Shown here: positions 23,591 through 32,127 of the stretch, in pieces
Layout: each line of letters opens with the position of its first letter
How positions within the stretch are numbered: position 1 is the first letter of the stretch
Source of the DNA: an uncultured Bacteroidales bacterium
GTDB lineage: Bacteria > Bacteroidota > Bacteroidia > Bacteroidales > UBA932
Direction of reading: 5' to 3'
DNA: 45,149 bases
NCBI GenBank assembly: GCA_900317925.1
Contig: ONIQ01000015.1
Location: 10,211 to 55,359 of the forward strand
Position numbers and translations under genes: made by a program
Notes under the pieces: model-generated
The model's input: only the letters and a program-made list of their open reading frames with translations
Databases searched by the model: none
Told to the model about the DNA's origin: nothing

Positions 23591-24028
23591 AACGACCTTG
23601 CCGGCTCCGCCAAACTGATGAACTTCTTTGACGCCGGCATCGCCATCGGCCAAAGCGCCAAGAGTTCGGAACTCCGCTATGTCAAACAGGTTAAAGTCCG
23701 CACCGGATTGAACAAGTACGATGGCGAGAAGGTTCTTCTCTTCAAGCTGAAGCAGGAACAAGGTTACACCCAGTTCATCTATGAAGACACGGTGAGTGAG
23801 GCCGATCATCTTCGCCAGAAGAATGCCCTCACTGAAGCCGAAGACCTCCAGGAGCTTATTGACCTCCAAGCCCAGAACAAGACCGTGCGGGAAATTGCTG
23901 CAGAAACCGGCTTTGCCCCTACCACCGTCCACCGCAAGATTAAGAAGGCTCTGGAGCTCGGTTACAAACCTTCCTGTTCTGTTCCGTTCCACAGTGGAGC
24001 GGAACAAGCGGAACAGTTTAATAATTGA
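23588..24028 (+). pseudogene. RepA-like AAA ATPase C-terminal remnant with fused helix-turn-helix
   Basis: The frame is open from the end of repeat copy 2, with a later ATG at 23618. It reads ENDLAGSAKLMNFFDAGIAIGQSAK, LRYVKQVKVRTG, then a family-like FKLKQEQG segment. This resembles the C-terminal end of the RepA/AAA_25 ATPases carried by mobilisable elements in Bacteroidetes. After it comes a helix-turn-helix (NKTVREIAAETGFAPTTVHRKIKKAL). Walker A and B must have been upstream and are missing, so this is a 5'-truncated remnant. If a start at ATG 23618 is used, the HTH part could still be made. Confidence 0.6.
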
Positions 24029-24088
24029 AAAATATTTAGCCGTGAACGATATTTTTTGTATCTTCGCGGCTGGATATTTTTATTACTT

Positions 24089-25552
24089 ATGAAATCACTC
24101 ATTATTGCAAGGGAAAGAGAGCAGGCCACGCTCAAAAGGTTGTTAGAAGAACCCACAGCGCAGTTTTTGGCTGTTTACGGCAGGCGTCGTATAGGAAAAA
24201 CGTTTCTGATTCGGGAGTACTTTGATGACAACTTTGCTTTCCGGCATACTGCCGTCTCTCCATTGGAATTGGAGAATAAAGACAAGAAACTTCTTTACAA
24301 AATACAGTTGGAGGAGTTCGCCCATTCCCTAGAGAAATACGGAGCGCAATTGGACGGCCCTCTTGTAAGCTGGTTTGACGCCTTTCATAAACTGGAAGAT
24401 ATGCTTGACCGCAAAAGGTCCAAGAAAAAGATGGTGGTTTTCATTGATGAAATGCCTTGGCTCGATACGGCCAAATCCGGATTCATGTCTGCCTTCGAGC
24501 ACTTTTGGAACGATTGGGGCTGTGCCAAGCATAATCTTCTTTTGATTGTTTGCGGTAGTGCTACTACCTGGATGTTGGACAAACTCATCAACAATAAAGG
24601 CGGGCTTTATGGACGCACCAATAGGGAGATGCATATGCATCCTTTCACTTTGAACGAGACGGAGCGATATTTCAAGTCTAGGAATATCACAATGGACCGC
24701 TATGATCTTGCCCAGACCTATATGATTATGGGCGGAGTAGCGTATTATATGTCTTTCTTTGAGCCCGGGAAATCCCTTGCCGATAATATTGACGATATCT
24801 TCTTCCGGGAGGGTGGCTTTCTCCGTGCAGAGTATGACCGTCTCTTTACGTCTTTGTTTGCCGACAATGAGAACTACAGGAAAATAGTTGAGGCACTCTC
24901 TGGGCTTAGGTATGGTGCCACGCGTGAGCAAATCTCCAACGTTACCGGCATCTCGGAGGGGGGAACTCTAAGCACAATGCTCAAAGCTCTCGTAAAGAGC
25001 GACCTGGTCTCTACTTATTATAACTTTGGAGAAACCAAGCGGAACCTCTACTACAAACTCACAGATATGTTCTGTCTCTTTTATCTTGGTTTTGTCAGCA
25101 AGAATCCCTCCAATAATCCACATTTCTGGCGAGACAATCAGGCTTCTCCGAAGCTCAACCGTTGGCGGGGAATCGCCTTTGAAGATGTTTGTTTTGTCCA
25201 TCAGGAGCAGATTAGAGTCTCGCTTGGTATCGCTGGAGTCCAGGCAGAGATATACCCCTGGCGAGCGACAGCAGATGGCGATGTGCCAGGCGCTCAGATA
25301 GACATGCTTATTGACAGAGCAGATCGTGTAGTGAATCTTTGCGAGATGAAATTCACTCGTGGTGACTTTGCCATAGACAAAGATTATGATGCCAAATTGC
25401 GGAATAAAATAGATGCACTATTGACAGCCACCAAGAACAAGATAAACATCCAGCCTACGCTAGTTACTACGTATGGCCTTAAGATGAACATGTATAGCAA
25501 CCGCATCCAACGGGTTGTGACCATGGACGCGTTGTTTGAGAAGGCTATTTAA
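24089..25552 (+). CDS. ATPase_2 / DUF234 family protein
   Basis: From ATG 24089 the product is 487 residues. It has an N-terminal STAND-like ATPase with Walker A GRRRIGKT and Walker B VVFIDEMPWLD, and a sensor segment LLIVCGSATTW. A winged-helix-like region (ATREQISNVTGISEGGTLSTMLKAL) follows. The C-terminal DUF234 domain has an IDMLIDR...NLCEMKF pattern that fits a PD-(D/E)xK nuclease core. This combination is frequent in Bacteroidales genomes and its biological role is not established. A weak -7 box (TATCTTCG, 24059-24066) lies upstream. It fills the cassette between repeat copies 2 and 3. Confidence 0.85.
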   Translation: MKSLIIAREREQATLKRLLEEPTAQFLAVYGRRRIGKTFLIREYFDDNFAFRHTAVSPLELENKDKKLLYKIQLEEFAHSLEKYGAQLDGPLVSWFDAFHKLEDMLDRKRSKKKMVVFIDEMPWLDTAKSGFMSAFEHFWNDWGCAKHNLLLIVCGSATTWMLDKLINNKGGLYGRTNREMHMHPFTLNETERYFKSRNITMDRYDLAQTYMIMGGVAYYMSFFEPGKSLADNIDDIFFREGGFLRAEYDRLFTSLFADNENYRKIVEALSGLRYGATREQISNVTGISEGGTLSTMLKALVKSDLVSTYYNFGETKRNLYYKLTDMFCLFYLGFVSKNPSNNPHFWRDNQASPKLNRWRGIAFEDVCFVHQEQIRVSLGIAGVQAEIYPWRATADGDVPGAQIDMLIDRADRVVNLCEMKFTRGDFAIDKDYDAKLRNKIDALLTATKNKINIQPTLVTTYGLKMNMYSNRIQRVVTMDALFEKAI

Positions 25553-25588
25553 TTGGCTCACAAAGGGCTCATATACAAGGGCGGTTCG

Positions 25589-25702
25589 TCCACCAAAAAC
25601 GCCGTTTTGGTGGATGGCGAAGGCGAAAGGATGGCGAAGGCAGCCAAGGATGGCGAAGGCTGGACGTTCCAACAAAAAACCGCCGCTTGCAAAGCGCCGG
25701 AG
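25589..25702 (+). repeat. Dispersed hairpin repeat, copy 3 (5' shortened)
   Basis: About 114 bp. It lacks the TTTTTGAGGGGGAC left arm of copies 1 and 2, keeps a 10-bp hairpin stem (25589-25598 with 25605-25614), and has extra GGATGGCGAAGGC units before the same right end CGCCGGAG. Same orientation as the others. The 73 bp between here and the tRNA-side attachment repeat hold nothing recognised. Confidence 0.75.
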
Positions 25703-25775
25703 ACATATAGGAAGTTTCGTCTGTGAGATGGGACATAGCCAACCAAGACTTATATGTGATGTTTGCACCTCTTTG

Positions 25776-25800
25776 AGGTACTGATTGTAGCGGGAGTGGG
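25776..25800 (+). repeat. Right attachment-like repeat (attR) overlapping tRNA-Met
   Basis: Second copy of the 25-bp repeat. Bases 25788-25800 are the 3' end of the tRNA-Met gene; the rest lies just downstream of it. The tRNA gene itself is intact. Confidence 0.7.
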
Positions 25801-25861
25801 TCACGATCCCACGACCTCCGGATTATGAATCCGACGCTCTAACCAGCTGAGCTACCCCGCC
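25788..25861 (-). tRNA. tRNA-Met (CAT)
   Basis: A 74-nt cloverleaf reads from GGCGGGGTAGCTCAGC to ...CTCCCGCTA. The anticodon loop TTCATAA gives anticodon CAT (plus-strand 25825-25827), and the T stem is GTGGG/CCCAC. The acceptor stem has G-U at both ends (1-72 and 7-66). CCA is not encoded. CAT could also be a lysidine-modified Ile tRNA; the sequence alone does not settle this, though elongator Met is more likely. Confidence 0.85.
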
Positions 25862-25885
25862 GTACCGTAGAAGGCACAAAAAAAG

Positions 25886-25956
25886 TTGAGATAGAAGGAT
25901 TCGAACCCTCACTGACAGAGCCAGAATCTGTAGTGCTACCATTACACCATATCTCA
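25886..25956 (-). tRNA. tRNA-Gln (CTG)
   Basis: A 71-nt cloverleaf has acceptor stem TGAGATA/TATCTCA, D arm TGGTGTAATGGTAGCAC, anticodon loop TTCTGGC (anticodon CTG) and T arm GAGGGTTCGAATCCTTC. It lies 24 bp upstream of tRNA-Met in the same direction and shares a promoter. Confidence 0.9.
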
Positions 25957-25996
25957 ATGTACCCGCCTGAAAAGGAATCCTTCCCATTTGGGACTG

Positions 25997-26027
25997 CAAA
26001 AATAGATATATTTTGCGATTCTGCAAA
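25997..26027 (-). promoter_or_regulatory. Promoter of the tRNA operon
   Basis: On the minus strand, TTTG (26027-26024) and TATTTTTG (26004-25997) are separated by 19 bp, a full consensus promoter about 40 bp upstream of the first tRNA base. Confidence 0.7.
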
Positions 26028-26066
26028 ATTTTCCGACCATTTTTTCAGAATCTATCCCGCAGCCGG

Positions 26067-27506
26067 TCAGGCACGGCGGCGAAGGAGGCACAGGCCGAGG
26101 AAGGTAAAACCGGCATTGAGCAGCAACAACTCATAGCTGAATTTGTAGCCGCCGAACCAGCGCTCGGAGTTCAGCTGGAGCACCAGGCAGAGCAGCGGGG
26201 CCAGGAAAGCCACCAGGGGAACCCAGCGGTCACGGACCTTCCAGCGGGTCAGGATGCCGAAGGCGAACATGCCCAGCAGGGGCCCATACGTATAACTGGC
26301 CAGCTTGTACACCGCATCAATCGCACTGGTATTGTTCAGCAGGTTGAACACCACGATCGTCACGCCCATCAGCACCGCCATCGCGATGTGCACCTTCTTC
26401 CTAACGGATGTAACCTGCGCATCGCTCTTGCCGGCCGTGCCGATGATGTCGATCGTAAACGAGGTTGTGAGCGAGGTCAGGGCCGAGCCGCCGGCGGAAT
26501 AGGCGCAGGACACCAGTCCGATGATGAACAGCACGCCCACCACGGGAGGCAGCAGGCCGGAGGTGGCCACCGCCGGGAAAAGCTTGTCACCCGTCTCGGT
26601 GATTCCGTTATGCGCGGCGAAAACGGACAGCAGCACACCCAGCGAAAGGAACATCGCGATGACCACAATCTGCAGGATGACGCTCACCACCAGGTTCTTC
26701 TGCGAATCGCGCACATTCTTGCAAGCCAGGGTCCGCTGCATCAGATCCTGGTCCAGCCCCGTCATGGCAATGACCGTAAACAAGCCCCCCAGGAACTGTT
26801 TCCAGAAGAACTGCGGATGGTTTACATCATCGAACCAGAACACCCGCGAAAGGCCGCTGTCGCCGATGGTGGACAGGATGCCGTGTCCGTCCAGCCCCAG
26901 GTCACGGGCGATAAACACGATGCACAGCACCACGGAAACAATCATGCAGAAGGTCTTGAGCGTATCGCCGCTGATGACGGATTTCACGCCGCCGCGGAAG
27001 GTATAGGCCAGGACGATGAGCATGGAAACCACCACATTGAGCCAGAACGGGAGGCCAAAGGGGTCGAACACCAGCAACTGCAGGGTCAGGCAGACCAGGA
27101 ATAGCCGCACCGAAGCGCCCAACATCTTGGAAATGAAGAAGAACCACGCGCCCGTCTTATACGAACTCACCCCGAAACGCTGGTCCAGGTAGCCGTAAAT
27201 GGACACCAGGTTCAGGCGGAAATATATGGGCGTCAGCACAAAGGCAATTACCAGGTACCCCACGAAAAAGCCCAGGCACATCTGCAGGTAGCCGAATCCG
27301 GATACGCCCACCATCCCCGGGACCGATACATAGGTAACGCCGGACATCGTGGAGCCGATCATCGCGAAAGCCACCACCCACCATTGGGTTTTGCGGGCGC
27401 CGGTAAAGAAGCCGGCGTTGTCGTTGCCGCGGCCCGAAAGCCAGGAAACCACCATCATCGCCGCAAAGTAGGCGATGACCGTCAAAAGGACTGCTGTTGC
27501 ACTCAT
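26067..27506 (-). CDS. Sodium:solute symporter (SSS) family transporter
   Basis: The 479-residue protein has about 13 hydrophobic segments. Family segments include FFTGARKTQWWVVAFAMIGSTMSGVTYVSVPGMV in the first helices, QFFWKQFLGGLFTVIAMTGLDQDLMQRTLACK, and SCAYSAGGSALTSLTTSF, which fits the Na+-site helix. The solute is not predictable. It starts in an ATGA overlap with sufD, so it is the last gene of the long operon. It carries substrate into the cytoplasm with sodium. Confidence 0.85.
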   Translation of the reverse strand: MSATAVLLTVIAYFAAMMVVSWLSGRGNDNAGFFTGARKTQWWVVAFAMIGSTMSGVTYVSVPGMVGVSGFGYLQMCLGFFVGYLVIAFVLTPIYFRLNLVSIYGYLDQRFGVSSYKTGAWFFFISKMLGASVRLFLVCLTLQLLVFDPFGLPFWLNVVVSMLIVLAYTFRGGVKSVISGDTLKTFCMIVSVVLCIVFIARDLGLDGHGILSTIGDSGLSRVFWFDDVNHPQFFWKQFLGGLFTVIAMTGLDQDLMQRTLACKNVRDSQKNLVVSVILQIVVIAMFLSLGVLLSVFAAHNGITETGDKLFPAVATSGLLPPVVGVLFIIGLVSCAYSAGGSALTSLTTSFTIDIIGTAGKSDAQVTSVRKKVHIAMAVLMGVTIVVFNLLNNTSAIDAVYKLASYTYGPLLGMFAFGILTRWKVRDRWVPLVAFLAPLLCLVLQLNSERWFGGYKFSYELLLLNAGFTFLGLCLLRRRA

Positions 27507-28090
27507 ATCGGATTGTTTTCTGCGAGGGCTGCGCGGACCGCGTCCTCAACCTGCGCCGCCAAGGCTTCGTCCCCGGCCGTAACCGGTGCCGCGAATGACA
27601 GGACCTGGAGAATTCTCGCTTCCGTTTCCGGAATGCCCCGCGAACGCATATAGAACTGTTCATCTTCATTCAGCCGGCCCACGGTGGCGCCATGCGAGCA
27701 CTGCACGTCGTCGGCATAAATCTCCAGCTGGGGAAGGGTTTCGATGTGCGCCTCGTCGGACAGCAGGAGGTTGTGGTCTTCCTGATAGGCCTGGGTTGCC
27801 CCGGCTCCCGGTTCCACCACCACCCGGCCGTAGAAACGGGCTCGCGCACGGCCGCCGGCGATGCCCCGGAAGGTCTGGCGGGAGGTACAACCCGCCACCC
27901 GGTGATGCACCAGGATGCGGATATCGACCTGTTCGTCGGCGGTGCTCATATACAGGCCGGTCACCTCCAGCGAAGCACCCTCGCCCACGAGGTCCACCGC
28001 CACGTCAATCTGGCGCGATTCGCCCGGAAGGACGATGTAGCGTAACACCAGCTGCTCGCCCGCACCCACGGTGTAGCGTTCCTGTTCCAT
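27503..28090 (-). CDS. sufD: Short SufD-type Fe-S assembly protein
   Basis: From ATG 28090 the product is 195 residues; a longer frame begins inside sufC. It contains only the SufBD beta-helix core and C-terminal helices: RQTFRGIAGGRARARFYGRVVV, AYQEDHNLLLSDEAHIETLPQLEIYADDVQCSHGATVG, EQFYMRSRGI and EARILQVLSFA. Canonical SufD is about twice as long, with an N-terminal helical domain missing here. The conserved Cys and His of CSHGAT remain. SufB, SufC and SufD form the scaffold that assembles Fe-S clusters. Confidence 0.85.
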   Translation of the reverse strand: MEQERYTVGAGEQLVLRYIVLPGESRQIDVAVDLVGEGASLEVTGLYMSTADEQVDIRILVHHRVAGCTSRQTFRGIAGGRARARFYGRVVVEPGAGATQAYQEDHNLLLSDEAHIETLPQLEIYADDVQCSHGATVGRLNEDEQFYMRSRGIPETEARILQVLSFAAPVTAGDEALAAQVEDAVRAALAENNPI

Positions 28091-28091
28091 A

Positions 28092-28838
28092 TCAGAAGCT
28101 GTCAAAGCCTTTACGCTCAATCAAATCTACCAGCTCGCGGCCACCCGTGGCAACGATGCGGCCGTCCTTGAGGACATGCACCACATCGGGCACCACGTAC
28201 TCCAGCAGTTTCTGGTAGTGGGTAATGATGATGGCAGCCTTTTCCGGTGTGTGCAGGGCATTTACGCCATCGGCCACAATCCGCAAGGCATCCACGTCCA
28301 GTCCGCTGTCGGTCTCGTCCAGGATGGAGAGCACCGGATCCAGCATGGCCATCTGGAAAATCTCGTTGCGTTTTTTCTCGCCGCCGGAGAACCCCACGTT
28401 CACCTCCCGTTTGGCGAATTCGCCTTTCATCTGCACGAAAGCCATTTTTTCTTTCATCAGTTTCAGGAACTCGGCCCCCTTCATGGGTTCCTCGCCGCGG
28501 GCCTTTCGGGCCGAATTCACGGCCGTCTTCATGAAATTGGTAATGGTGACGCCGGGAATCTCGACCGGGTACTGGAACGACAGGAAAAGCCCCTCCCAGG
28601 CCCGTTCTTCCGGGCTGAGGGCCAGCAGGTCGCGACCCCGGAAAGAGGCGCTGCCGGCCGTTACCGTATAATCCGGACGTCCCGCCAGCACGGCGGAGAG
28701 GGTGCTTTTGCCCGCCCCGTTGGGCCCCATCACGGCATGAATCTCGCCCGGACGGATGTCCAGGTTGATTCCCTTGAGAATCTCGCGCTCGCCGATGGAA
28801 GCGTGCAGGTCCTTGATGGACAGTAAAATATCACTCAT
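28092..28838 (-). CDS. sufC: SufC, Fe-S assembly ATPase
   Basis: From ATG 28838 the product is 248 residues. It is an ABC-type ATPase: Walker A GPNGAGKST, Q loop region FLSFQYPVEIPG, signature FSGGEKKRNE, Walker B LSILDETDSGLD and a switch His in IIITHYQ. The FQYP and DETDSGLD forms are SufC-specific. The gaps to pnuC and sufD are 1 bp each. Confidence 0.95.
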   Translation of the reverse strand: MSDILLSIKDLHASIGEREILKGINLDIRPGEIHAVMGPNGAGKSTLSAVLAGRPDYTVTAGSASFRGRDLLALSPEERAWEGLFLSFQYPVEIPGVTITNFMKTAVNSARKARGEEPMKGAEFLKLMKEKMAFVQMKGEFAKREVNVGFSGGEKKRNEIFQMAMLDPVLSILDETDSGLDVDALRIVADGVNALHTPEKAAIIITHYQKLLEYVVPDVVHVLKDGRIVATGGRELVDLIERKGFDSF

Positions 28839-28839
28839 G

Positions 28840-29469
28840 CTATTCATTATTCTTGTACAAACGCACCCAGGTGGCCAGCGACCACAGGCCATTGGCCAGG
28901 TAGAGGCCGCACACAATGGGCATAAACACGTGACCCACACTCAGATGCAGGATGATCTGGGTGATGTTCACCAGCAGCCAGGCCATCCAGCAGTCCCATT
29001 TCTTGAGGGCCGAAAGCAGCTGCGCCACCAGGATGAGTACCGTCACGCAGGAATCCAGATAAGGATGCGGGTCGTTCGGGAAAAGGCTGTCCAGCAGCCA
29101 GCCCCACACCCCCGCGATGAGGAAGACGGAGCCGATGGCGAAGAACCGTTCCGTCCACGAAAGCATGGAGACTTTCAAGGCCGTAGGGTCGCCGGCACTC
29201 TGCTCGTTTTCCCGCGGATGGGTCCACCGCCAATGTCCCAGCACGTTGATAGCCAGGGATATCGGCTGCAGCAGCAGGCTTGCGTACAGGTTTTTGTTCC
29301 AAAACAGGAGGAAGAGGGCCGTCGTGTACAGGTAGCCCACCCAGAAATTATACTTGGAGTTGCGGCCGGCCAGGAACACGCAGGTTAATCCCAGCACCGA
29401 GCTCACCAGGTCAATCAGCAATACCGGCTTGCCGGCGAGCTCAAAAATAACAATATCAAGTCCGTTCAT
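28840..29469 (-). CDS. pnuC: PnuC-type nicotinamide riboside transporter
   Basis: The 209-residue membrane protein has about seven hydrophobic segments. The family core is SKYNFWVGYLYTTALFLLFWNKNLYASLLLQ, with WRW, WTERFFAIG, YLDSCVTVLILVAQLL and WLLVNITQIILHL. The aromatic-rich helices match PnuC, which takes up nicotinamide riboside (or related vitamin) by facilitated diffusion. It is inserted between sufB and sufC with gaps of 9 bp and 1 bp. No riboswitch is seen. Confidence 0.85.
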   Translation of the reverse strand: MNGLDIVIFELAGKPVLLIDLVSSVLGLTCVFLAGRNSKYNFWVGYLYTTALFLLFWNKNLYASLLLQPISLAINVLGHWRWTHPRENEQSAGDPTALKVSMLSWTERFFAIGSVFLIAGVWGWLLDSLFPNDPHPYLDSCVTVLILVAQLLSALKKWDCWMAWLLVNITQIILHLSVGHVFMPIVCGLYLANGLWSLATWVRLYKNNE

Positions 29470-29478
29470 ATTCTTTGT

Positions 29479-30921
29479 TTATCCGACTGATCCCTCCAGC
29501 GATACCTGGAGGAGTTTTTGTGCTTCCATGGCGAATTCCATCGGCAGGCGGGAAAGCACTTCCCGGGCATAACCGCCCACAATCAGACCCACCGCATCTT
29601 CGGCGCCGATTCCCCGCTGCTGCAGGTAGAACAGCTGGTCCTCGCTGATCTTGGACGTGGTTGCCTCGTGTTCCACCACCGCCGTGGGGCAGAGACCCTG
29701 GATCACGGGGAAGGTATGCGCCCCGCAATTCGGTCCGATGAGCAGGCTGTCGCACTGCGAGAAATTGCGGGCCCCCACGGCGCCCGGATTCATGCGGACC
29801 AGGCCGCGATAGCTGTTCTGGCTGCGGCCGGCGCTGATTCCCTTGCTTACGATGCGGCTCTTCGTTCCCCGGCCCAGATGAATCATCTTGGTTCCCGTAT
29901 CGGCCTGCTGGAAATTGTTCGTCACCGCCACGGAATAGAACTCCGAAGAAGAATAATCCCCCTTGAGGATGGTAGAGGGGTATTTCCAGGTGATGGCCGA
30001 TCCCGTCTCCACCTGGGTCCAGCTCAAGTGGCTGCCGCTCCCCTTGCACAAGCCGCGCTTGGTGACCAGGTTCAGGATCCCGCCGCGCCCCTGGGCATCG
30101 CCCGGATACCAGTTCTGTACCGTGCTGTATTTGACATCCGCGTCTTTTTCGACCACGATTTCCACCACGGCCGCATGGAGCTGGTTTTCATCCCGCATCG
30201 GTGCGGTACAACCCTCCATGTAGCTTACGTACGAGCCTTCATCGGCCACGATCAGCGTGCGCTCGAACTGTCCGGTGCCGCTGGCGTTGATGCGGAAATA
30301 GCTGCTCAGTTCCATCGGGCAGCGGACCCCTTTGGGGATGTAGCAGAACGAGCCGTCGGAAAAAACGGCGCTGTTCAGCGCGGCGAAATAATTGTCGGAT
30401 ACCGGCACCACGGACGCCAGGTGCTTGCGCACCAGGTCCGGATGTTCGCGCACCGCCTCGGAGAAGGAGCAGAAGATGATGCCCTTTTCGGCCAGCGTCT
30501 TGCGGAAGGTGGTTTTGACCGACACCGAATCGAAGACCGCATCCACGGCCACCACGCCGGCCAGGGCTTCCCGCTCGTGCAGGGGGATGCCCAGTTTCTC
30601 GAAGGTTTCGGCCAGGGCCGGATCGATTTCTTTGGGGCGGTCGGCATCCTTCTTGGGTGCCGCGTAATAGATAATATCCTGATAGTCAATGGGCGGCATC
30701 TTCAGGTGACCCCAAGACGGCTGCTCCATCTTCTGCCATTTGCGGAAGGCGTCCAGGCGGAAATCCAGCAGCCATTGCGGCTCTTCCTTCAAGGCCGAAA
30801 TGCGACGGATGATGTCTTCGTTCAGGCCTTTGGGGATAAAGACCTGCTGCACATCCGTCACAAACCCTTCCTTGTATTCCTGGGAGGTGAATTCCTGTAT
30901 GATTTTATCAGATTCTTTCAC
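29479..30921 (-). CDS. sufB: SufB, Fe-S cluster scaffold protein
   Basis: The 480-residue protein has the usual SufB length and segments: [67 protein letters not shown] and [16 protein letters not shown]. The Cys of the last segment and the C-terminal Glu/His residues belong to the cluster-building interface with SufD. First of the suf genes here. The suf genes lie inside the larger operon with aroC upstream. Confidence 0.95.
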   Translation of the reverse strand: MKESDKIIQEFTSQEYKEGFVTDVQQVFIPKGLNEDIIRRISALKEEPQWLLDFRLDAFRKWQKMEQPSWGHLKMPPIDYQDIIYYAAPKKDADRPKEIDPALAETFEKLGIPLHEREALAGVVAVDAVFDSVSVKTTFRKTLAEKGIIFCSFSEAVREHPDLVRKHLASVVPVSDNYFAALNSAVFSDGSFCYIPKGVRCPMELSSYFRINASGTGQFERTLIVADEGSYVSYMEGCTAPMRDENQLHAAVVEIVVEKDADVKYSTVQNWYPGDAQGRGGILNLVTKRGLCKGSGSHLSWTQVETGSAITWKYPSTILKGDYSSSEFYSVAVTNNFQQADTGTKMIHLGRGTKSRIVSKGISAGRSQNSYRGLVRMNPGAVGARNFSQCDSLLIGPNCGAHTFPVIQGLCPTAVVEHEATTSKISEDQLFYLQQRGIGAEDAVGLIVGGYAREVLSRLPMEFAMEAQKLLQVSLEGSVG

Positions 30922-30927
30922 AAATAC

Positions 30928-32124
30928 TTACATTTTCAGCAAATCGGCCAGAACGATGGCCGTCACGGCCTCGACAATGACCGGGGTCCGCAAGGCGAAA
31001 CAGGTGTCATGACGGCCGGGAATCACCAGCGTATCCATTTCCTTGCGGGCAAAATTCCAGGTCTTCTGCGGTTTCCCGATACTGGAGGTAGGCTTGAACG
31101 CCACGCGGAACACCACCGGATTCCCGTTGGTGATGCCGCCGTTCACGCCACCCGCGCCGTTTTTGGACGGATGCACGGAAAAAGGCTGGCTCACGTCGTC
31201 GAAGGGATCGTTGTGCTGCGAGCCGCGCATGCGGGCCGCGGCGAAACCGTCGCCGAATTCAATGCCGCGCACGCCCGGGATGGAGAACACGGCATGCGAA
31301 ACCAGGCTTTCCACCGAATCGAAGAAGGGTTCGCCGAGGCCGGCGGGCACCCGGTCCACCGTGCATTCAACGATTCCGCCCACCGAATCCTGCGAGCGGA
31401 TGGCATCGTCCAGCACCTTGCGCCAGATATCGGCCGCCGAGAGGGAGGCTTCCTCCCCCGGTACCGGATAGCGGTCGCCCGTTCCGTGTGCCGCGGGATC
31501 CCGGGAGACCACGCCGCCCAGGCTCTCGTTCTCGTCGTTGCGCAGTTTCTCGCCTTTGGCGGGTTTTCCGCCTTCATCGGCCAGGAAATCCGATGCGCAA
31601 CCGGTCTTGATGCAGCCGCAACGGAAGAGGTCGGCAAGGGCCGCTTCGCGCGTAACGCCTCCAACTTCAATCAGTTCCGCATTCACCTGGCAGCCGATCA
31701 TCTTCTTGGCCACCACACCGGCTGCCACCAGGGGCAGGGTGATCCGGCCGGAGAAATGCCCGCCGCCGCGCGGATCGTTGAAATCCATCCACTTGACCGA
31801 AGCCGTATAGTCGGCATGGCCGGGACGGGGAATATCATTAAAAAGCTTATAGTCCGTAGAACGGGTGTTCCGGTTATGGAAAATAACGGTCAGCGGGGCT
31901 CCGGTGGTATATCCGTTGTACACACCGCTGAGGATTTCCGGCTCGTCGGCCTCGATCCGCGGGGTTGTACCCTTGGCACCGCTCTTGCGGCGGAGGATAT
32001 CGGCCGTAAAATCATCGACCGACAATTGCAGGCCGGGCTGGACCCCGTCCAGCACCACACCGATGGCCTCTCCGTGGGATTCCCCGAAGATGGACACCCG
32101 GAATTTCCTGCCGAAACTATCCAT
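30928..32124 (-). CDS. aroC: Chorismate synthase
   Basis: The 398-residue protein has the family signatures GESHGEAIGVVLDGVQPGL near the start, RRKSGAKGTTPRIEADEPEILSGV, RPGHADYTASVKWMDFNDPRGGGHFSGR and SKNGAGGVNGGITNGNPV. The enzyme converts 5-enolpyruvylshikimate 3-phosphate to chorismate using reduced FMN. Slightly longer than the usual 360 residues. The gap to sufB is 6 bp and to the upstream nagB-like gene 3 bp. Confidence 0.95.
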   Translation of the reverse strand: MDSFGRKFRVSIFGESHGEAIGVVLDGVQPGLQLSVDDFTADILRRKSGAKGTTPRIEADEPEILSGVYNGYTTGAPLTVIFHNRNTRSTDYKLFNDIPRPGHADYTASVKWMDFNDPRGGGHFSGRITLPLVAAGVVAKKMIGCQVNAELIEVGGVTREAALADLFRCGCIKTGCASDFLADEGGKPAKGEKLRNDENESLGGVVSRDPAAHGTGDRYPVPGEEASLSAADIWRKVLDDAIRSQDSVGGIVECTVDRVPAGLGEPFFDSVESLVSHAVFSIPGVRGIEFGDGFAAARMRGSQHNDPFDDVSQPFSVHPSKNGAGGVNGGITNGNPVVFRVAFKPTSSIGKPQKTWNFARKEMDTLVIPGRHDTCFALRTPVIVEAVTAIVLADLLKM

Positions 32125-32127
32125 GGC

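Larger units (their letters stand above)
19934..25800. mobile_element. Decayed integrated element at tRNA-Met(CAT), about 5.9 kb
   Basis: The bounds are a 25-bp direct repeat, 19934-19958 and 25776-25800, with one mismatch. The right copy covers the last 13 bases of tRNA-Met. This is the usual footprint of tyrosine-recombinase integration into a tRNA 3' end. The contents fit a degraded mobile island: an integrase C-terminal remnant, a RepA-like ATPase remnant, a toxin-antitoxin operon, an ATPase/STAS pair, an ATPase_2/DUF234 protein, and three copies of a hairpin repeat. No full-length integrase or transfer gene remains, so it is probably not mobile by itself. Confidence 0.7.

Noticed and set aside
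21217-25702. CRISPR array or integron attC sites for the three hairpin repeats
   Set aside because: The copies are about 2 kb apart with genes between them, so not CRISPR. They lack recognisable attC core sites and no integron integrase is present.
25536-25784. 82-codon ORF across repeat copy 3
   Set aside because: It consists mainly of translated repeat sequence, shared with shadow frames at copies 1 and 2, and ends in the attachment repeat.
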